Source: Mesoflavibacter sp037029465
GTDB taxonomy: Bacteria > Bacteroidota > Bacteroidia > Flavobacteriales > Flavobacteriaceae
NCBI RefSeq assembly: GCF_037029465.1
Contig: NZ_JAYMEM010000031.1
Coordinates: 19,731 to 83,730 of the forward strand
DNA: 64,000 nt
Direction: 5' to 3'
Of the stretch, positions 36,504 through 45,592 are shown one piece after another; positions within the stretch are counted from its first letter, which is position 1, and the number at the start of each line of letters is the position of its first letter. Made by a program: the position numbers and the translations under genes. Below the pieces are notes generated by a model. That model was not told the origin of the DNA, ran no database searches, and saw nothing but the letters and a program-made list of their open reading frames with translations.

Positions 36504-37085
36504 ATGAAAAAATTATTATTCGCAGCTGCTTTTGCAGTTTTAGGATTTACAGCTAACGCTCAGGAAGAACAAACTTTTGGTTTTGCTAAAGGTGATTTAT
36601 TTATTTCAGGATCTGTTACTTTTAGTAATGAATCAACTGGAGATGTTAAAGATAACGCTTTTGAAGTAGCTCCAAAAGTTGGTTACTTTTTATCAGAAAA
36701 TATTGCTTTAGGTGCTAAAGTAGGATACACAACTTCAAAAATTGATAACGGTACTGCTGATGCTAACAATAATGCTTTTGCTGTTGGTGTTTTTGGACGT
36801 TATTATTTTACTCCTGCTAGCAAGTTTTCTTTATTTGGTGAATTAGCTGCAGATTACATGTCTTATGATAACGAGTACCCTACAGTAGTTGAAGGTGATG
36901 GTTTTGGTGCTAATTTAGGAGCAGGATTAAACTACTTTGTATCATCTAACTTTTCTATCGAAGCTGGTGTAGGTGTTTTAGGTTTCAATTCTACAAAAGC
37001 TGATGGTGCTGATGATGCTACAAACACATTTTCTGTTGGTGGAGACTGGACTAATGTAACTTTTGGTGTTAACTACAAGTTCTAA
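36504..37085 (+). CDS. Outer-membrane beta-barrel protein
   Basis: 193 residues. Signal peptide KLLFAAAFAVLGFTANAQ, then amphipathic strands (SGSVTFSNESTGDVK, IALGAKVGYTTSK, FAVGVFGRYYF) and a final TFGVNYKF with the C-terminal Phe of barrels. Its signal-peptide region closely resembles that of the gene at 35781, and both are followed by almost the same terminator, suggesting tandem duplication. Function unknown. Confidence 0.85.
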   Translation: MKKLLFAAAFAVLGFTANAQEEQTFGFAKGDLFISGSVTFSNESTGDVKDNAFEVAPKVGYFLSENIALGAKVGYTTSKIDNGTADANNNAFAVGVFGRYYFTPASKFSLFGELAADYMSYDNEYPTVVEGDGFGANLGAGLNYFVSSNFSIEAGVGVLGFNSTKADGADDATNTFSVGGDWTNVTFGVNYKF

Positions 37086-37118
37086 TTAGTAAATACAATA
37101 TTTACTATTAAAATAATT

Positions 37119-37148
37119 AAAAACCGAAGCAAACGCTTCGGTTTTTTT
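37119..37148 (+). terminator. Intrinsic terminator, second beta-barrel gene
   Basis: AAACCGAAGC, AAAC loop, GCTTCGGTTT, T-run. The same arms, with one base change, occur at 36311. Confidence 0.82.
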
Positions 37149-37155
37149 ATGCGCT

Positions 37156-37163
37156 TAATTTTG
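37156..37163 (+). promoter_or_regulatory. Candidate -7 element of aroQ
   Basis: TAATTTTG, 12 bases before the chosen ATG at 37176, so the transcript would be almost leaderless; the upstream part overlaps the preceding terminator. Confidence 0.35.
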
Positions 37164-37175
37164 TATTTTTACTTT

Positions 37176-37592
37176 ATGAAAAAACTAATCATCATCAACG
37201 GTCCTAATTTAAACTTATTAGGCAAAAGAGAGCCTAATGTTTATGGTAACTTGTCTTTTACTGAGTTTTTAGATACAATTAAGAATAAATACTCTAATGT
37301 ATCTTTGGAGTATTTTCAATCTAATGTAGAAGGAGAGCTTATTAGTAAAATACAAGACGTAGGTTTTGATTATGATGGTATCATTTTAAATGCTGCTGCA
37401 TACACACATACTTCTGTAGGTATTGGTGATGCTGTAAAAGCGATACAAACACCAGTTGTAGAAGTACATATCTCTAATACGTTTGGAAGAGAAGAATTTA
37501 GACACCATTCTTTTATTTCGCCTAACGCTAAAGGTGTTATTTTAGGTTTTGGTTTGCAAAGTTATGAACTTGCTATACAAAGTTTTCTTTAG
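37176..37592 (+). CDS. aroQ: Type II 3-dehydroquinate dehydratase
   Basis: 138 residues from MKKLIIINGPNLNLLG; an ATG nine codons earlier would start inside the promoter and is rejected. Shikimate-pathway enzyme forming 3-dehydroshikimate; dodecameric in the family. Visible: GPNLNLLGKREP (active-site Asn, Arg), GIILNAAAYTHTS, PVVEVHISN and FRHHSFISPNA, with the catalytic His. It stands alone. Confidence 0.92.
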   Translation: MKKLIIINGPNLNLLGKREPNVYGNLSFTEFLDTIKNKYSNVSLEYFQSNVEGELISKIQDVGFDYDGIILNAAAYTHTSVGIGDAVKAIQTPVVEVHISNTFGREEFRHHSFISPNAKGVILGFGLQSYELAIQSFL

Positions 37593-37760
37593 TATAATTT
37601 AACGCTTTTCTGTTTCCTTTCTTAAAAAATATTAATTTTTCAGGTCTAGTTTTATTTCTTTATTAAAAATAGTTAAAAGAGTTTTATTTCCTGTTAAACC
37701 CTGTTAACAAAGCATCTGAGTAAGTTAGTTCTGCGTAATTTCATTGTATAAACCAAAAAA

Positions 37761-38402
37761 ATGAATACAATGAAAAAATTAATTTTAAGTACAGTAGTAG
37801 TATTATCTGGTCTAACTTTTATGAGTGCTCAGTCAGATTCTAAAATGGTACAATTAGGTATTAAAGGAGGAATTAACTCATCAACCATTAGTGGAGATGA
37901 TATTGGTGATTTAGACTCAAGAACAAGTTTTAATGCTGGTTTAGTAGCAGAAATTCCTTTATCAGAACGTATTTCTTTTCAACCAGAGGTATTATATTCT
38001 GGTCAAGGTTTTGATATTCAAGAAATAGACCAAGATAATGTTTTTGACACCGATGAGAACATCGAATATCAACTAGATTATATTCAAGTACCATTACTTT
38101 TAAAAGTATATTTAGTTAAAGGCTTATCTGTAGAAGCTGGACCGCAATTTGGTTTTAAAATCAATGAAGAAATTGACTATCAACCAAATGATAATGCAGG
38201 AGATATAGATATTGAAGATAGTAATGTAAAAGACTTTGATACTAGTGTAGCTTTAGGTGCTGCATATAAGTTTAATAATGGCTTTTTTATTAGCGGTCGT
38301 TATAACTTTGGTGTTACAGATATTTTTGAAGATGGTACTGTTTTTGAAAACGTAGATGCTAAAAACGAGGTATGGCAATTTGGTGTTGGATTTATGTTTT
38401 AA
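37761..38402 (+). CDS. Porin-family outer-membrane beta-barrel protein
   Basis: 213 residues from the ATG at 37761; the ATG three codons on (37770) is an alternative. Signal peptide (KLILSTVVVLSGLTFMSAQ), then the pattern LGIKGGINSSTISGDD, ERISFQPEVLYSGQGF, DYIQVPLLLKVYLV, LSVEAGPQFGFKI, FISGRYNFG, ending VGFMF, typical of the Bacteroidota PorT/OMP_b-brl_2 family. Function unknown. A terminator follows. Confidence 0.83.
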   Translation: MNTMKKLILSTVVVLSGLTFMSAQSDSKMVQLGIKGGINSSTISGDDIGDLDSRTSFNAGLVAEIPLSERISFQPEVLYSGQGFDIQEIDQDNVFDTDENIEYQLDYIQVPLLLKVYLVKGLSVEAGPQFGFKINEEIDYQPNDNAGDIDIEDSNVKDFDTSVALGAAYKFNNGFFISGRYNFGVTDIFEDGTVFENVDAKNEVWQFGVGFMF

Positions 38403-38424
38403 TACATTATCAATCTTACTAAAT

Positions 38425-38457
38425 AAAAAAGGTTCCAGAATTTCTGGAACCTTTTTT
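38425..38457. terminator. Bidirectional intrinsic terminator
   Basis: A-run, GGTTCCAGAA / TTCTGGAACC, T-run, perfect arms with almost no loop beyond the A/T turn. Between convergent genes. Confidence 0.85.
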
Positions 38458-38478
38458 ATTAAAAATAGTTTTTCAATT

Positions 38479-39855
38479 TTATAAGTGAATTACTTCATCA
38501 TAAGCATCTGCAACAGCTTCCATAACCGCTTCACTCATCGTAGGATGCGGATGCACTGCTTTTAATACCTCATGACCAGTAGTTTCTAATTTTCTACCTA
38601 AAACAGCTTCTGCAATCATATCAGTTACGCCAGCACCAATCATGTGACAACCTAACCATTCGCCATATTTAGCATCAAAGATTACTTTTACAAAACCGTC
38701 TTTATTTCCACCAGCACTTGCTTTACCAGACGCAGAAAAAGGGAATTTTCCAACTTTAATGTCAATACCTTTATCTTTTGCTTGTTGTTCAGTTAAACCA
38801 ACACTTGCAACTTCAGGAGAACAGTAAGTACATCCAGGTATATTACCATAGTCTAATTTTTCTACATGCTGACCAGCAATTTTTTCTACACATAAAATAC
38901 CTTCGGCAGAAGCAACGTGTGCTAATGCTTGACCTGGTGTAACATCACCAATTGCGTAGTATCCTGGGATATTTGTTTGATAGTAATCGTTAACTAATAT
39001 TTTATCTCTATCTACAGCAATACCAACATCTTCTAAACCAATGTTTTCTATGTTTGTTTTGATACCTACAGCACTTAGTACAATATCTGCTTCAAGTACT
39101 TCTTCACCTTTTTTAGTTTTAACTGTAGCTTTAACACCGTTACCAGAAGTATCTACTTTAGTAACTTCGGCAGAAGTCATAATATTTATACTGTTTTTCT
39201 TAAACGATTTTTCTAATTGTTTAGAAACGTCTGCATCTTCAACAGGAACAATTCTGTCCATATATTCCACAATAGTTACTTCGGTTCCCATAGAGTTGTA
39301 TACGTAAGCAAACTCAACACCAATAGCACCAGAACCAACAACAATCATCTTTTTTGGTTGTTCTTTTAGGGTCATTGCTTCACGGTAACCAATTACTTTT
39401 TTACCATCTTGTGGTAAGCTTGGTAACTCACGACTACGCGCTCCTGTTGCAACTATAATATGATCTGCGCTATATTCTTTTCCGTCAACATCAACTTTTT
39501 TACCTGGTTTTAATTTTCCAAAGCCTTCTATAACGTCAATTTTGTTCTTTTTCATTAAAAATTTTACACCGTTACTCATGCTTTCAGCAACACCACGACT
39601 ACGTTTTATAACAGCGTCAAAATCTGCTTCTGCTTCTTTAACTTTTAAACCATAGTCTTCAGCATGTTTTAAATATTCAAACACCTGAGCACTTTTAATT
39701 AAAGCTTTTGTTGGGATACATCCCCAATTTAGGCAAACGCCTCCTAAGCTTTCTTTTTCTACTACAGCAGTTTTAAAACCTAATTGAGAGGCTCTAATTG
39801 CTGTAACATATCCACCTGGTCCACTTCCAAGAACTATAATATCGTATTTACTCAT
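38479..39855 (-). CDS. lpdA: Dihydrolipoyl dehydrogenase (E3)
   Basis: 458 residues, flavoprotein disulfide reductase that reoxidises lipoyl groups of 2-oxo-acid dehydrogenases. GSGPGGYVTAI (FAD), redox-active GGVCLNWGCIPTKAL, GSGAIGVEFAYVY (NAD), AIGDVTPGQALAH, and the catalytic dyad in HPHPTMSEAVMEA. Full length. No dehydrogenase subunit genes are adjacent, so it probably serves several complexes. Confidence 0.92.
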   Translation of the reverse strand: MSKYDIIVLGSGPGGYVTAIRASQLGFKTAVVEKESLGGVCLNWGCIPTKALIKSAQVFEYLKHAEDYGLKVKEAEADFDAVIKRSRGVAESMSNGVKFLMKKNKIDVIEGFGKLKPGKKVDVDGKEYSADHIIVATGARSRELPSLPQDGKKVIGYREAMTLKEQPKKMIVVGSGAIGVEFAYVYNSMGTEVTIVEYMDRIVPVEDADVSKQLEKSFKKNSINIMTSAEVTKVDTSGNGVKATVKTKKGEEVLEADIVLSAVGIKTNIENIGLEDVGIAVDRDKILVNDYYQTNIPGYYAIGDVTPGQALAHVASAEGILCVEKIAGQHVEKLDYGNIPGCTYCSPEVASVGLTEQQAKDKGIDIKVGKFPFSASGKASAGGNKDGFVKVIFDAKYGEWLGCHMIGAGVTDMIAEAVLGRKLETTGHEVLKAVHPHPTMSEAVMEAVADAYDEVIHL

Positions 39856-39947
39856 TATAAAAAGTTTTGTCGTTTTTTAGAAGCTACGAATTTACGAAAT
39901 CGTATTTGAATAAAGAATTTTACAACCTCAAAAATTATAACTTTTAC

Positions 39948-39955
39948 TACCTTTG
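39948..39955 (+). promoter_or_regulatory. Candidate -7 element of the NDH-2 gene
   Basis: TACCTTTG, an exact TAnnTTTG, 17 bases before the ATG at 39972. It decides the start: the longer frame from 39867 would begin upstream of it. Confidence 0.45.
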
Positions 39956-39971
39956 TGATAAGTTTATATCT

Positions 39972-41255
39972 ATGAATATTCCAAAATCTAGTTTTCCGCG
40001 AGTTGTAATTATTGGTGGCGGATTTGCTGGTGTAGCATTAGCAAAGAAATTATCTAAAAAAGAATTACAAGTTGTGTTGTTAGACAAACATAACTATCAC
40101 AATTTTCAACCACTTCTTTATCAGGTGTCTACAGGAGGATTAGAACCTGATTCTATTGCGTATCCAATAAGAAAAATATTAAAAGATTTTCCAAACTTTT
40201 ATTTTAGGTTAGCAGATGTTTCAGAAGTTAATACTGAAAAAAACAAGGTTATTAGTAACATAGGTGAATTGAGGTTTGATTATTTAGTGATTGCTTCTGG
40301 ATCTAAAACTAATTTCTTCGGAAATGAATCTATCGAAGCCAATAGTATGGAAATGAAAACCATACCACAATCTTTAAACTTACGAAGCTTAATTCTTGAA
40401 AATTTTGAAGATGCTTTACTAACTTCAAATTTACATGAAAGAAATGCTTTGATGAATTTTGTAATTGTTGGAGCAGGACCAACAGGAGTAGAGCTTGCTG
40501 GTGCTTTGGCAGAAATAAAAAAAGGAATTTTACCAAAAGATTACCCAGATTTAGATACAAGAACTGTGCAAATTAACTTGGTGCAGTCTGGCGACAGAAT
40601 TTTAAAAGAAATGAGTGAAAAAGCCTCACAAAAAGCTGAAGATTTTCTTGAAAAATTAGGTGTACAAATTTGGAAAAATGTTCGTGTTACTGGTTATGAT
40701 GGAAATGTAGTAACAACTAATAGTGATCTAACTTTTGAATCAGAAACAGTTATCTGGGCAGCAGGAGTAAAAGGTGCTGCAATAAAAGGAATTGATGGAG
40801 AAACGTTGATTACTAGAAGTAATAGGATAGAGGTTAACCAGTTTAATCAAGTTAAAGGATATAACAATATTTTTGCAATTGGTGATGTGGCACAAATGAC
40901 AACAGATAAAACACCACATGGTCATCCAATGATGGCACAACCTGCCATACAACAAGGTAAACAGTTAGGAGAAAACCTACTTCGTTTAATAGAAAATAAG
41001 CCTCTTAAACCATTTAAATATAAAGATAAAGGTAGTATGGCAACTGTTGGGCGTAATAAAGCAGTTGTAGATTTACCTAAATTTAAATTTCAGGGTGTAT
41101 TTGCGTGGTTTGTTTGGATGTTTGTGCATCTTTTCTTTTTAATTGGCTTTAGAAACAGAGTTGTAGTTTTTATCAATTGGGTATACAACTACATTAGATT
41201 TGATCGAGAAGCACGATTAATAATAAGACCTTATAAAAAGAAATTTAAACCTTAA
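39972..41255 (+). CDS. ndh: Type II NADH:quinone oxidoreductase-like flavoprotein
   Basis: 427 residues from MNIPKSSFPRVVIIGGGF. Single-subunit, non-pumping NADH dehydrogenase. FAD loop GGGFAGVALAKKL (about 14-26), NAD loop VGAGPTGVELAGAL (about 170), IWAAGVKGA, AIGDVAQM, and the quinone-side segment MMAQPAIQQGKQLGENL. The C terminus has a hydrophobic amphipathic stretch (FAWFVWMFVHLFFLIG) that anchors such enzymes to the membrane. The stop codon abuts that of the convergent msrB gene. Confidence 0.87.
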   Translation: MNIPKSSFPRVVIIGGGFAGVALAKKLSKKELQVVLLDKHNYHNFQPLLYQVSTGGLEPDSIAYPIRKILKDFPNFYFRLADVSEVNTEKNKVISNIGELRFDYLVIASGSKTNFFGNESIEANSMEMKTIPQSLNLRSLILENFEDALLTSNLHERNALMNFVIVGAGPTGVELAGALAEIKKGILPKDYPDLDTRTVQINLVQSGDRILKEMSEKASQKAEDFLEKLGVQIWKNVRVTGYDGNVVTTNSDLTFESETVIWAAGVKGAAIKGIDGETLITRSNRIEVNQFNQVKGYNNIFAIGDVAQMTTDKTPHGHPMMAQPAIQQGKQLGENLLRLIENKPLKPFKYKDKGSMATVGRNKAVVDLPKFKFQGVFAWFVWMFVHLFFLIGFRNRVVVFINWVYNYIRFDREARLIIRPYKKKFKP

Positions 41256-41732
41256 TTATTTTTCAGGTACAAAATTTAAAGCAACACCATTAATGCAGTG
41301 TCTTTCACCAGTTGTGTCTTTTGGACCATCATTAAAGACGTGTCCTAAATGTCCGCCACAAGTCGCACAATGTTCTTCGGTTCTAGCATAACCTAAATCA
41401 TAGTCTGTACTAAAGGCAACATTTCCTTCAATTTCTTGATCAAAACTAGGCCAACCAGTACCAGAATCAAACTTGTTTTCGCTTTTAAAAAGAGGCGTAT
41501 TACACGCAGCACAATGAAAAGTTCCTTTTCTATATTCTTTGTTTAAAGCGCTAGAAAAAGCACGTTCTGTACCAGCTTCTCTTAAAACATAATATTCCAT
41601 GTCAGTTAATTCTGCTTTCCACTCGGCTTCAGTTTTTGCAATAGGAAATGTTTCTTTTTTTTCTGTCTCTTGACCTTTAGATTTACAACTAAAGACCATT
41701 GAAATGATAAGTAATAAGGCAATTTTTTTCAT
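41256..41732 (-). CDS. msrB: Peptide-methionine (R)-S-oxide reductase, lipoprotein
   Basis: 158 residues. Lipobox N terminus IALLLIISMVFSC (lipid at Cys16), then the MsrB fold: zinc cysteines in CAACNTPLF and CATCGGHLGHVF, GTGWPSF, and the catalytic Cys in RHCINGVALNF. It repairs oxidised methionine in envelope proteins. The lipid anchor places it in the periplasm or outer membrane rather than the cytoplasm. Confidence 0.9.
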   Translation of the reverse strand: MKKIALLLIISMVFSCKSKGQETEKKETFPIAKTEAEWKAELTDMEYYVLREAGTERAFSSALNKEYRKGTFHCAACNTPLFKSENKFDSGTGWPSFDQEIEGNVAFSTDYDLGYARTEEHCATCGGHLGHVFNDGPKDTTGERHCINGVALNFVPEK

Positions 41733-41902
41733 AGTTATAATTTTCTATTAAGATAAGTCGTTTTATAATAGCAGACATTACAATATTTCATTTTAGCAGT
41801 TATTTATGACTTTTAATCGAAAACATTAAGAGTATACTAACATATGATAAAGTGTTTTTTGTGAAAGATTTTGTAAATTAGTTCGAATTTAAAATTTCAC
41901 TC

Positions 41903-42736
41903 ATGAAAATTAATAAAATAGTTGCATCACTAACATTTTTAGTATTAATGGCAGTATCGTGTGCTACAAATCCTTTTACTGGGAAAAAAACATTAGCATT
42001 AATACCAAATTCTCAATTATTTCCAACGTCTTTTGCACAGTATAATCAAGTAATTTCTGAAGGAAAAGTAGTAACAGGAACACAACAGTCTGAAATGATT
42101 AAACGTGTAGGACAACGTATTGCTGTTGCTGCAGAACGTTGGTTAAATGCTAACGGAAAACCAGGATATTTAAATGACTATAAATGGGAATATAATTTAA
42201 TACAAGAAGATGTAGTCAATGCTTGGTGTATGCCAGGAGGTAAAATTGCATTTTATACAGGAATATTACCAGTTGCAGAAAATGAAACAGCAATTGCAGT
42301 TATTATGGGACACGAGGTTGCACATGCGCTAGCCAATCACGGTCAACAACGTATGAGTGCTAGTATTTTACAACAAGCAGGAGCAGTTGGTTTAAATGTT
42401 GCTTTACAAGATGATGAAAATATTGCATTATATAATCAAGCTTATGGTATAGGAACTAATATAGGTGGTATGTTACCTTTTAGTAGAAGTCATGAAACTG
42501 AAGCAGACCGTATAGGATTATATTTAACAGCTATAGCTGGTTATAATCCAGATGAAGGAGCAGAGTTATGGAGACGTATGGCGCAAGCAAGTGGCGGACA
42601 AGCACCACCAGAAATTTTAAGTACGCATCCAGCTAATCAAACAAGAATTGATAATTTAACTGCTTTAGCACCACAAGCTAAAACTGAAGCACAAAAGTTT
42701 GGTGTCTCAAGTTTTAGACCTTTAGGAAAATACTAA
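41903..42736 (+). CDS. M48-family metalloprotease, lipoprotein
   Basis: 277 residues. Lipobox LTFLVLMAVSC (Cys20), then TNPFTGKKTLALIP, a typical start for LoiP/BepA-like proteases. Zinc site: HEVAHALANHG (HExxH, about 134) and the third ligand in ETEADRIGL (about 198). These enzymes act in outer-membrane protein quality control; the specific target is unknown. A terminator follows. Upstream 170 bases are A/T-rich with no clear promoter. Confidence 0.87.
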   Translation: MKINKIVASLTFLVLMAVSCATNPFTGKKTLALIPNSQLFPTSFAQYNQVISEGKVVTGTQQSEMIKRVGQRIAVAAERWLNANGKPGYLNDYKWEYNLIQEDVVNAWCMPGGKIAFYTGILPVAENETAIAVIMGHEVAHALANHGQQRMSASILQQAGAVGLNVALQDDENIALYNQAYGIGTNIGGMLPFSRSHETEADRIGLYLTAIAGYNPDEGAELWRRMAQASGGQAPPEILSTHPANQTRIDNLTALAPQAKTEAQKFGVSSFRPLGKY

Positions 42737-42767
42737 TTGAGAATTAAAAATATTTAATTACTTTCGG

Positions 42768-42797
42768 AGCTGTTCTTTTTAAGAGCAGCTTTTTTTT
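42768..42797 (+). terminator. Intrinsic terminator after the M48 gene
   Basis: AGCTGTTCTT, TTT loop, AAGAGCAGCT, run of seven T; one G-T wobble. Confidence 0.8.
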
Positions 42798-42821
42798 AAG
42801 CATAACCTAACTAAAAATCAA

Positions 42822-44123
42822 ATGGAAAACCTTCAAAAAGGAAGTAAAAAATTACTTAATGCTTGGGCATTTTATGATTGGGCAAATTCGGTTTATACTT
42901 TAACAATAGCTTCATCTATATTTCCAATATTTTATTCGGCATTATTTATTAATCAAGCAAAAAAAGTTGTACCAGCTTTCGGGTTTGAATTTAAAAGCAC
43001 TGCTTTAATTACTTTTATTACTGCTTTTACTTTTTTGGTTGTTGCTTTTACGTCTCCAATTTTATCTGGAATAGCAGATTATGTTGGTAATAAAAAAAAC
43101 TTTCTTAAGTTTTTCTGCTATGTAGGTGGATTAGGCTGTATAGGATTATATTTTTTTAGTTTAGACCATATTTACATTAGTCTTCTGTTCTATTTTATGG
43201 GATTAATTGGTTATTGGGGAAGTTTGGTGTTTTATAATTCTTATTTACCAGATATTGCTTTTCCTGAACAACAAGATAGTATAAGTGCTAAAGGATTTAG
43301 TTTAGGTTATATAGGCAGTGTTGTATTACTGATAATCAATTTAATAATGGTTATGACTGCAGAAGATGGTCAAAAAATGGATATGATGCGCTATTCTTTT
43401 GTCATGGTTGGAGTCTGGTGGATTGGTTTTAGTCAGTATAGCTTTTATTGGTTACCAAAAGGAACATCTAAAGGTCATAAAGTAACTAAAGAAGTTGTTT
43501 TAGACGGATTTAACGAGTTGAAAGTGGTCTGGAAAGCGTTACAAGAGAATATTTTACTAAAAAAATATTTACAATCTTTTTTTGTGTTTAGTATGGCTGT
43601 ACAAACCATTATGTTGGTAGCTGTTTATTTTGGTGAAGAAGAAATAAATTGGGGAAGTGAGGATGCTAAAACTATGGGATTAATAGTTAGTATTTTAATA
43701 ATACAGCTTATAGCAATTGTTGGTGCTGTATTAACATCTAAAGCATCATCAAAATTCGGAAACATAAAAACATTAATTGCTATTAATTTTATATGGATGA
43801 GTTTGTGTTTTTATGCTTATTTTATGGAAACACCTGTACAATTTTACATTGCAGCGAGTTGTGTGGGATTTGTTATGGGTGGTATACAAAGTTTAGCAAG
43901 ATCTACATACTCTAAGTTTTTACCAGAAACAAAAGATACAACGTCCTATTTTAGCTTTTTTGACGTTGCAGAAAAAATTGGAATAGTCATAGGTATGGGT
44001 ATTTATGGTACAATTGATCAAGTGACAGGAAGTATGCGTAATTCAATTTTATTTCTGTTTATATTCTTCTTAATTGGTATATTCTTACTTTTTAGAGTGT
44101 TAAAGCAACAAAAACTAGAATAA
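42822..44123 (+). CDS. MFS transporter of the UMF1 (ATG22-like) family
   Basis: 433 residues, 12 membrane helices. The N terminus LLNAWAFYDWANSVYTLTIASSIFP is the signature of the UMF1/Vacuole-effluxer family; YWGSLVFYNSYLPDIAFPEQQD and FLPETKDTTSYFSFFDVAEKIG also fit. The yeast relative exports amino acids from the vacuole; the bacterial substrate is unknown. The lipocalin-like gene lies 36 bases downstream and may be cotranscribed. Confidence 0.85.
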   Translation: MENLQKGSKKLLNAWAFYDWANSVYTLTIASSIFPIFYSALFINQAKKVVPAFGFEFKSTALITFITAFTFLVVAFTSPILSGIADYVGNKKNFLKFFCYVGGLGCIGLYFFSLDHIYISLLFYFMGLIGYWGSLVFYNSYLPDIAFPEQQDSISAKGFSLGYIGSVVLLIINLIMVMTAEDGQKMDMMRYSFVMVGVWWIGFSQYSFYWLPKGTSKGHKVTKEVVLDGFNELKVVWKALQENILLKKYLQSFFVFSMAVQTIMLVAVYFGEEEINWGSEDAKTMGLIVSILIIQLIAIVGAVLTSKASSKFGNIKTLIAINFIWMSLCFYAYFMETPVQFYIAASCVGFVMGGIQSLARSTYSKFLPETKDTTSYFSFFDVAEKIGIVIGMGIYGTIDQVTGSMRNSILFLFIFFLIGIFLLFRVLKQQKLE

Positions 44124-44159
44124 TTTTTTATGTTTGTAGAAATACTCAAATAATTTACA

Positions 44160-44765
44160 ATGAAAAAATCACTTTTACCTTTCCTGTCACTATTTATTTT
44201 ATTGTCTGCTTTTACTTGTGAAAATGAACCTTTGGATTATGACCAAGAGTCTATTAATAGTATAAATAATAGCAATAACAGTTCTAATAATGCAGATTTA
44301 GTAGGAACTTGGGACCTTGTTAGTTTTGATGTAGATATGCTAAATTCTGCAACTCTTCCTTCCGGAGATATGATAACAGAAATATTAGTAAGTTCTACTT
44401 CAACAGATTATCAGGTTACTTTTACTAATACAGAATTTTCTACAACAGGTAGTTATAGTTATGATACATTTATTGAGGCTGGAGGAATTTCTCAACAAGA
44501 TAATCTAACATTAACAGATGTTACAGGATCAGGATCTTACACAACAGACGGTAATGAGATTACTACAGAAGGTGCATTTTTTGATTTTTCATTTGAAGGT
44601 GTAGATCAATCTGCTTTTGAGGACAATCAAACTAGTAACTATAGCATAAGTGCAGATGGGCAAACGCTAACCTTTTATCAAAATCAAACAACATTGCAGT
44701 CTAACAATGGGTTTGAAACAGAAATAGATATTGAAGCAGAATCTATATGGCAAAAAGTAAATTAG
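44160..44765 (+). CDS. Lipocalin-like lipoprotein
   Basis: 201 residues. Signal with lipobox-like FILLSAFTC (Cys20), then an Asn/Ser-rich linker (NSNNSSNN) and a lipocalin-type domain opening with LVGTWDLVSFDVD and ending ESIWQKVN. In Bacteroidota such domains are common in surface lipoproteins; the ligand is unknown. The linker is an S/N tract of low complexity. Confidence 0.78.
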   Translation: MKKSLLPFLSLFILLSAFTCENEPLDYDQESINSINNSNNSSNNADLVGTWDLVSFDVDMLNSATLPSGDMITEILVSSTSTDYQVTFTNTEFSTTGSYSYDTFIEAGGISQQDNLTLTDVTGSGSYTTDGNEITTEGAFFDFSFEGVDQSAFEDNQTSNYSISADGQTLTFYQNQTTLQSNNGFETEIDIEAESIWQKVN

Positions 44766-44782
44766 TAATATATAAGAAGTAT

Positions 44783-44813
44783 AAAAAAGCCACTATTTAA
44801 ATAGTGGCTTTTT
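44783..44813. terminator. Bidirectional intrinsic terminator
   Basis: A-run, GCCACTATTT / AAATAGTGGC, T-run; perfect arms. Between convergent genes. Confidence 0.83.
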
Positions 44814-44833
44814 ATTTATACTAATAGTTACTT

Positions 44834-45565
44834 CTATTTACTAATATCTCCAGAACCTGTAACTTTTTTGTCTACTTTTTCTGGGTTACCTTTATATTTA
44901 ATATCTCCAGAACCAGTTACTCTTGCTTCAATTTCTTTATTAGCAATAACAACAATATCACCAGATCCTGTTACTTTAGCTTCTGTGTAATTAGCGCTTA
45001 AATTTCCTCCATCAAAATCACCCGATCCAGTTACAGATACTTCTAATTCTTCTGTATTTCCTGTTAAAGTGATATCTCCAGAACCAGTTACAACAACTTC
45101 TGTATCTTCTGCATCGATGTCTAAAGTAATATCACCAGAACCAGAAAGTCGAGTTTCAAAATTATTTGAATGTATAGTTGCATTTGAAGTAACATCTCCA
45201 GAACCTGAAAGTGTTAACTTATTAAAATCTTTAAACGGAATAGTAACTTTTATAGTTTTGTTGCTGCTTGGTTTAAGATTAACATTGTTTTTTATTCTAA
45301 CAATTAGACTATTACCTTCGGCTTCTGTAATGATATAATCTAATAAGTTGCTTTCTCCTTCAAGGGTTATTTTACCTTCTTTACCTTTAACTAATTCAAA
45401 ATCCATCCAACCTGCTAATTTTACGTTGTCATAGCTAGATGTTGTTCTGGTAATGGTAGTAACATCTCCGTTACCTCTTACTTTTTTGTTTCCCCATTGG
45501 GCACATGCTGTGTTAATACTAACTAGTGCTATTGCTAATATTAATGTGATTTTTAAAGATTTCAT
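44834..45565 (-). CDS. Head-GIN domain (DUF2807) exported protein
   Basis: 243 residues. Signal peptide (LKITLILAIALVSINTACAQ), a region with WGNKKVRGNGDV (the GIN head), then many copies of a GSGDI-type turn (SGSGDVTS, SGSGDITL, TGSGDITL, VTGSGDFD, TGSGDIVV, TGSGDIKY, TGSGDISK) that build a regular beta-helix, the putative auto-transporter-adhesin fold. The repeats give repeated TATCTCCAGAACC blocks in the DNA. Last gene of the sigma/anti-sigma/DUF4097 operon, so probably under the control of that sigma factor. Confidence 0.85.
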   Translation of the reverse strand: MKSLKITLILAIALVSINTACAQWGNKKVRGNGDVTTITRTTSSYDNVKLAGWMDFELVKGKEGKITLEGESNLLDYIITEAEGNSLIVRIKNNVNLKPSSNKTIKVTIPFKDFNKLTLSGSGDVTSNATIHSNNFETRLSGSGDITLDIDAEDTEVVVTGSGDITLTGNTEELEVSVTGSGDFDGGNLSANYTEAKVTGSGDIVVIANKEIEARVTGSGDIKYKGNPEKVDKKVTGSGDISK

Positions 45566-45592
45566 TGTTTATGGTTTTATTGATTAATGTTA

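Noticed and set aside
39867..39971. 35-residue N-terminal extension of NDH-2
   Set aside because: It starts upstream of an exact TAnnTTTG element, and the family N terminus begins at 39972.
44840..45215. Regular repeats (TATCTCCAGAACC blocks) that look like a CRISPR or a minisatellite
   Set aside because: They are in frame on the minus strand and encode the GSGDI turns of the head-GIN protein; spacing is irregular and there are no unique spacers.
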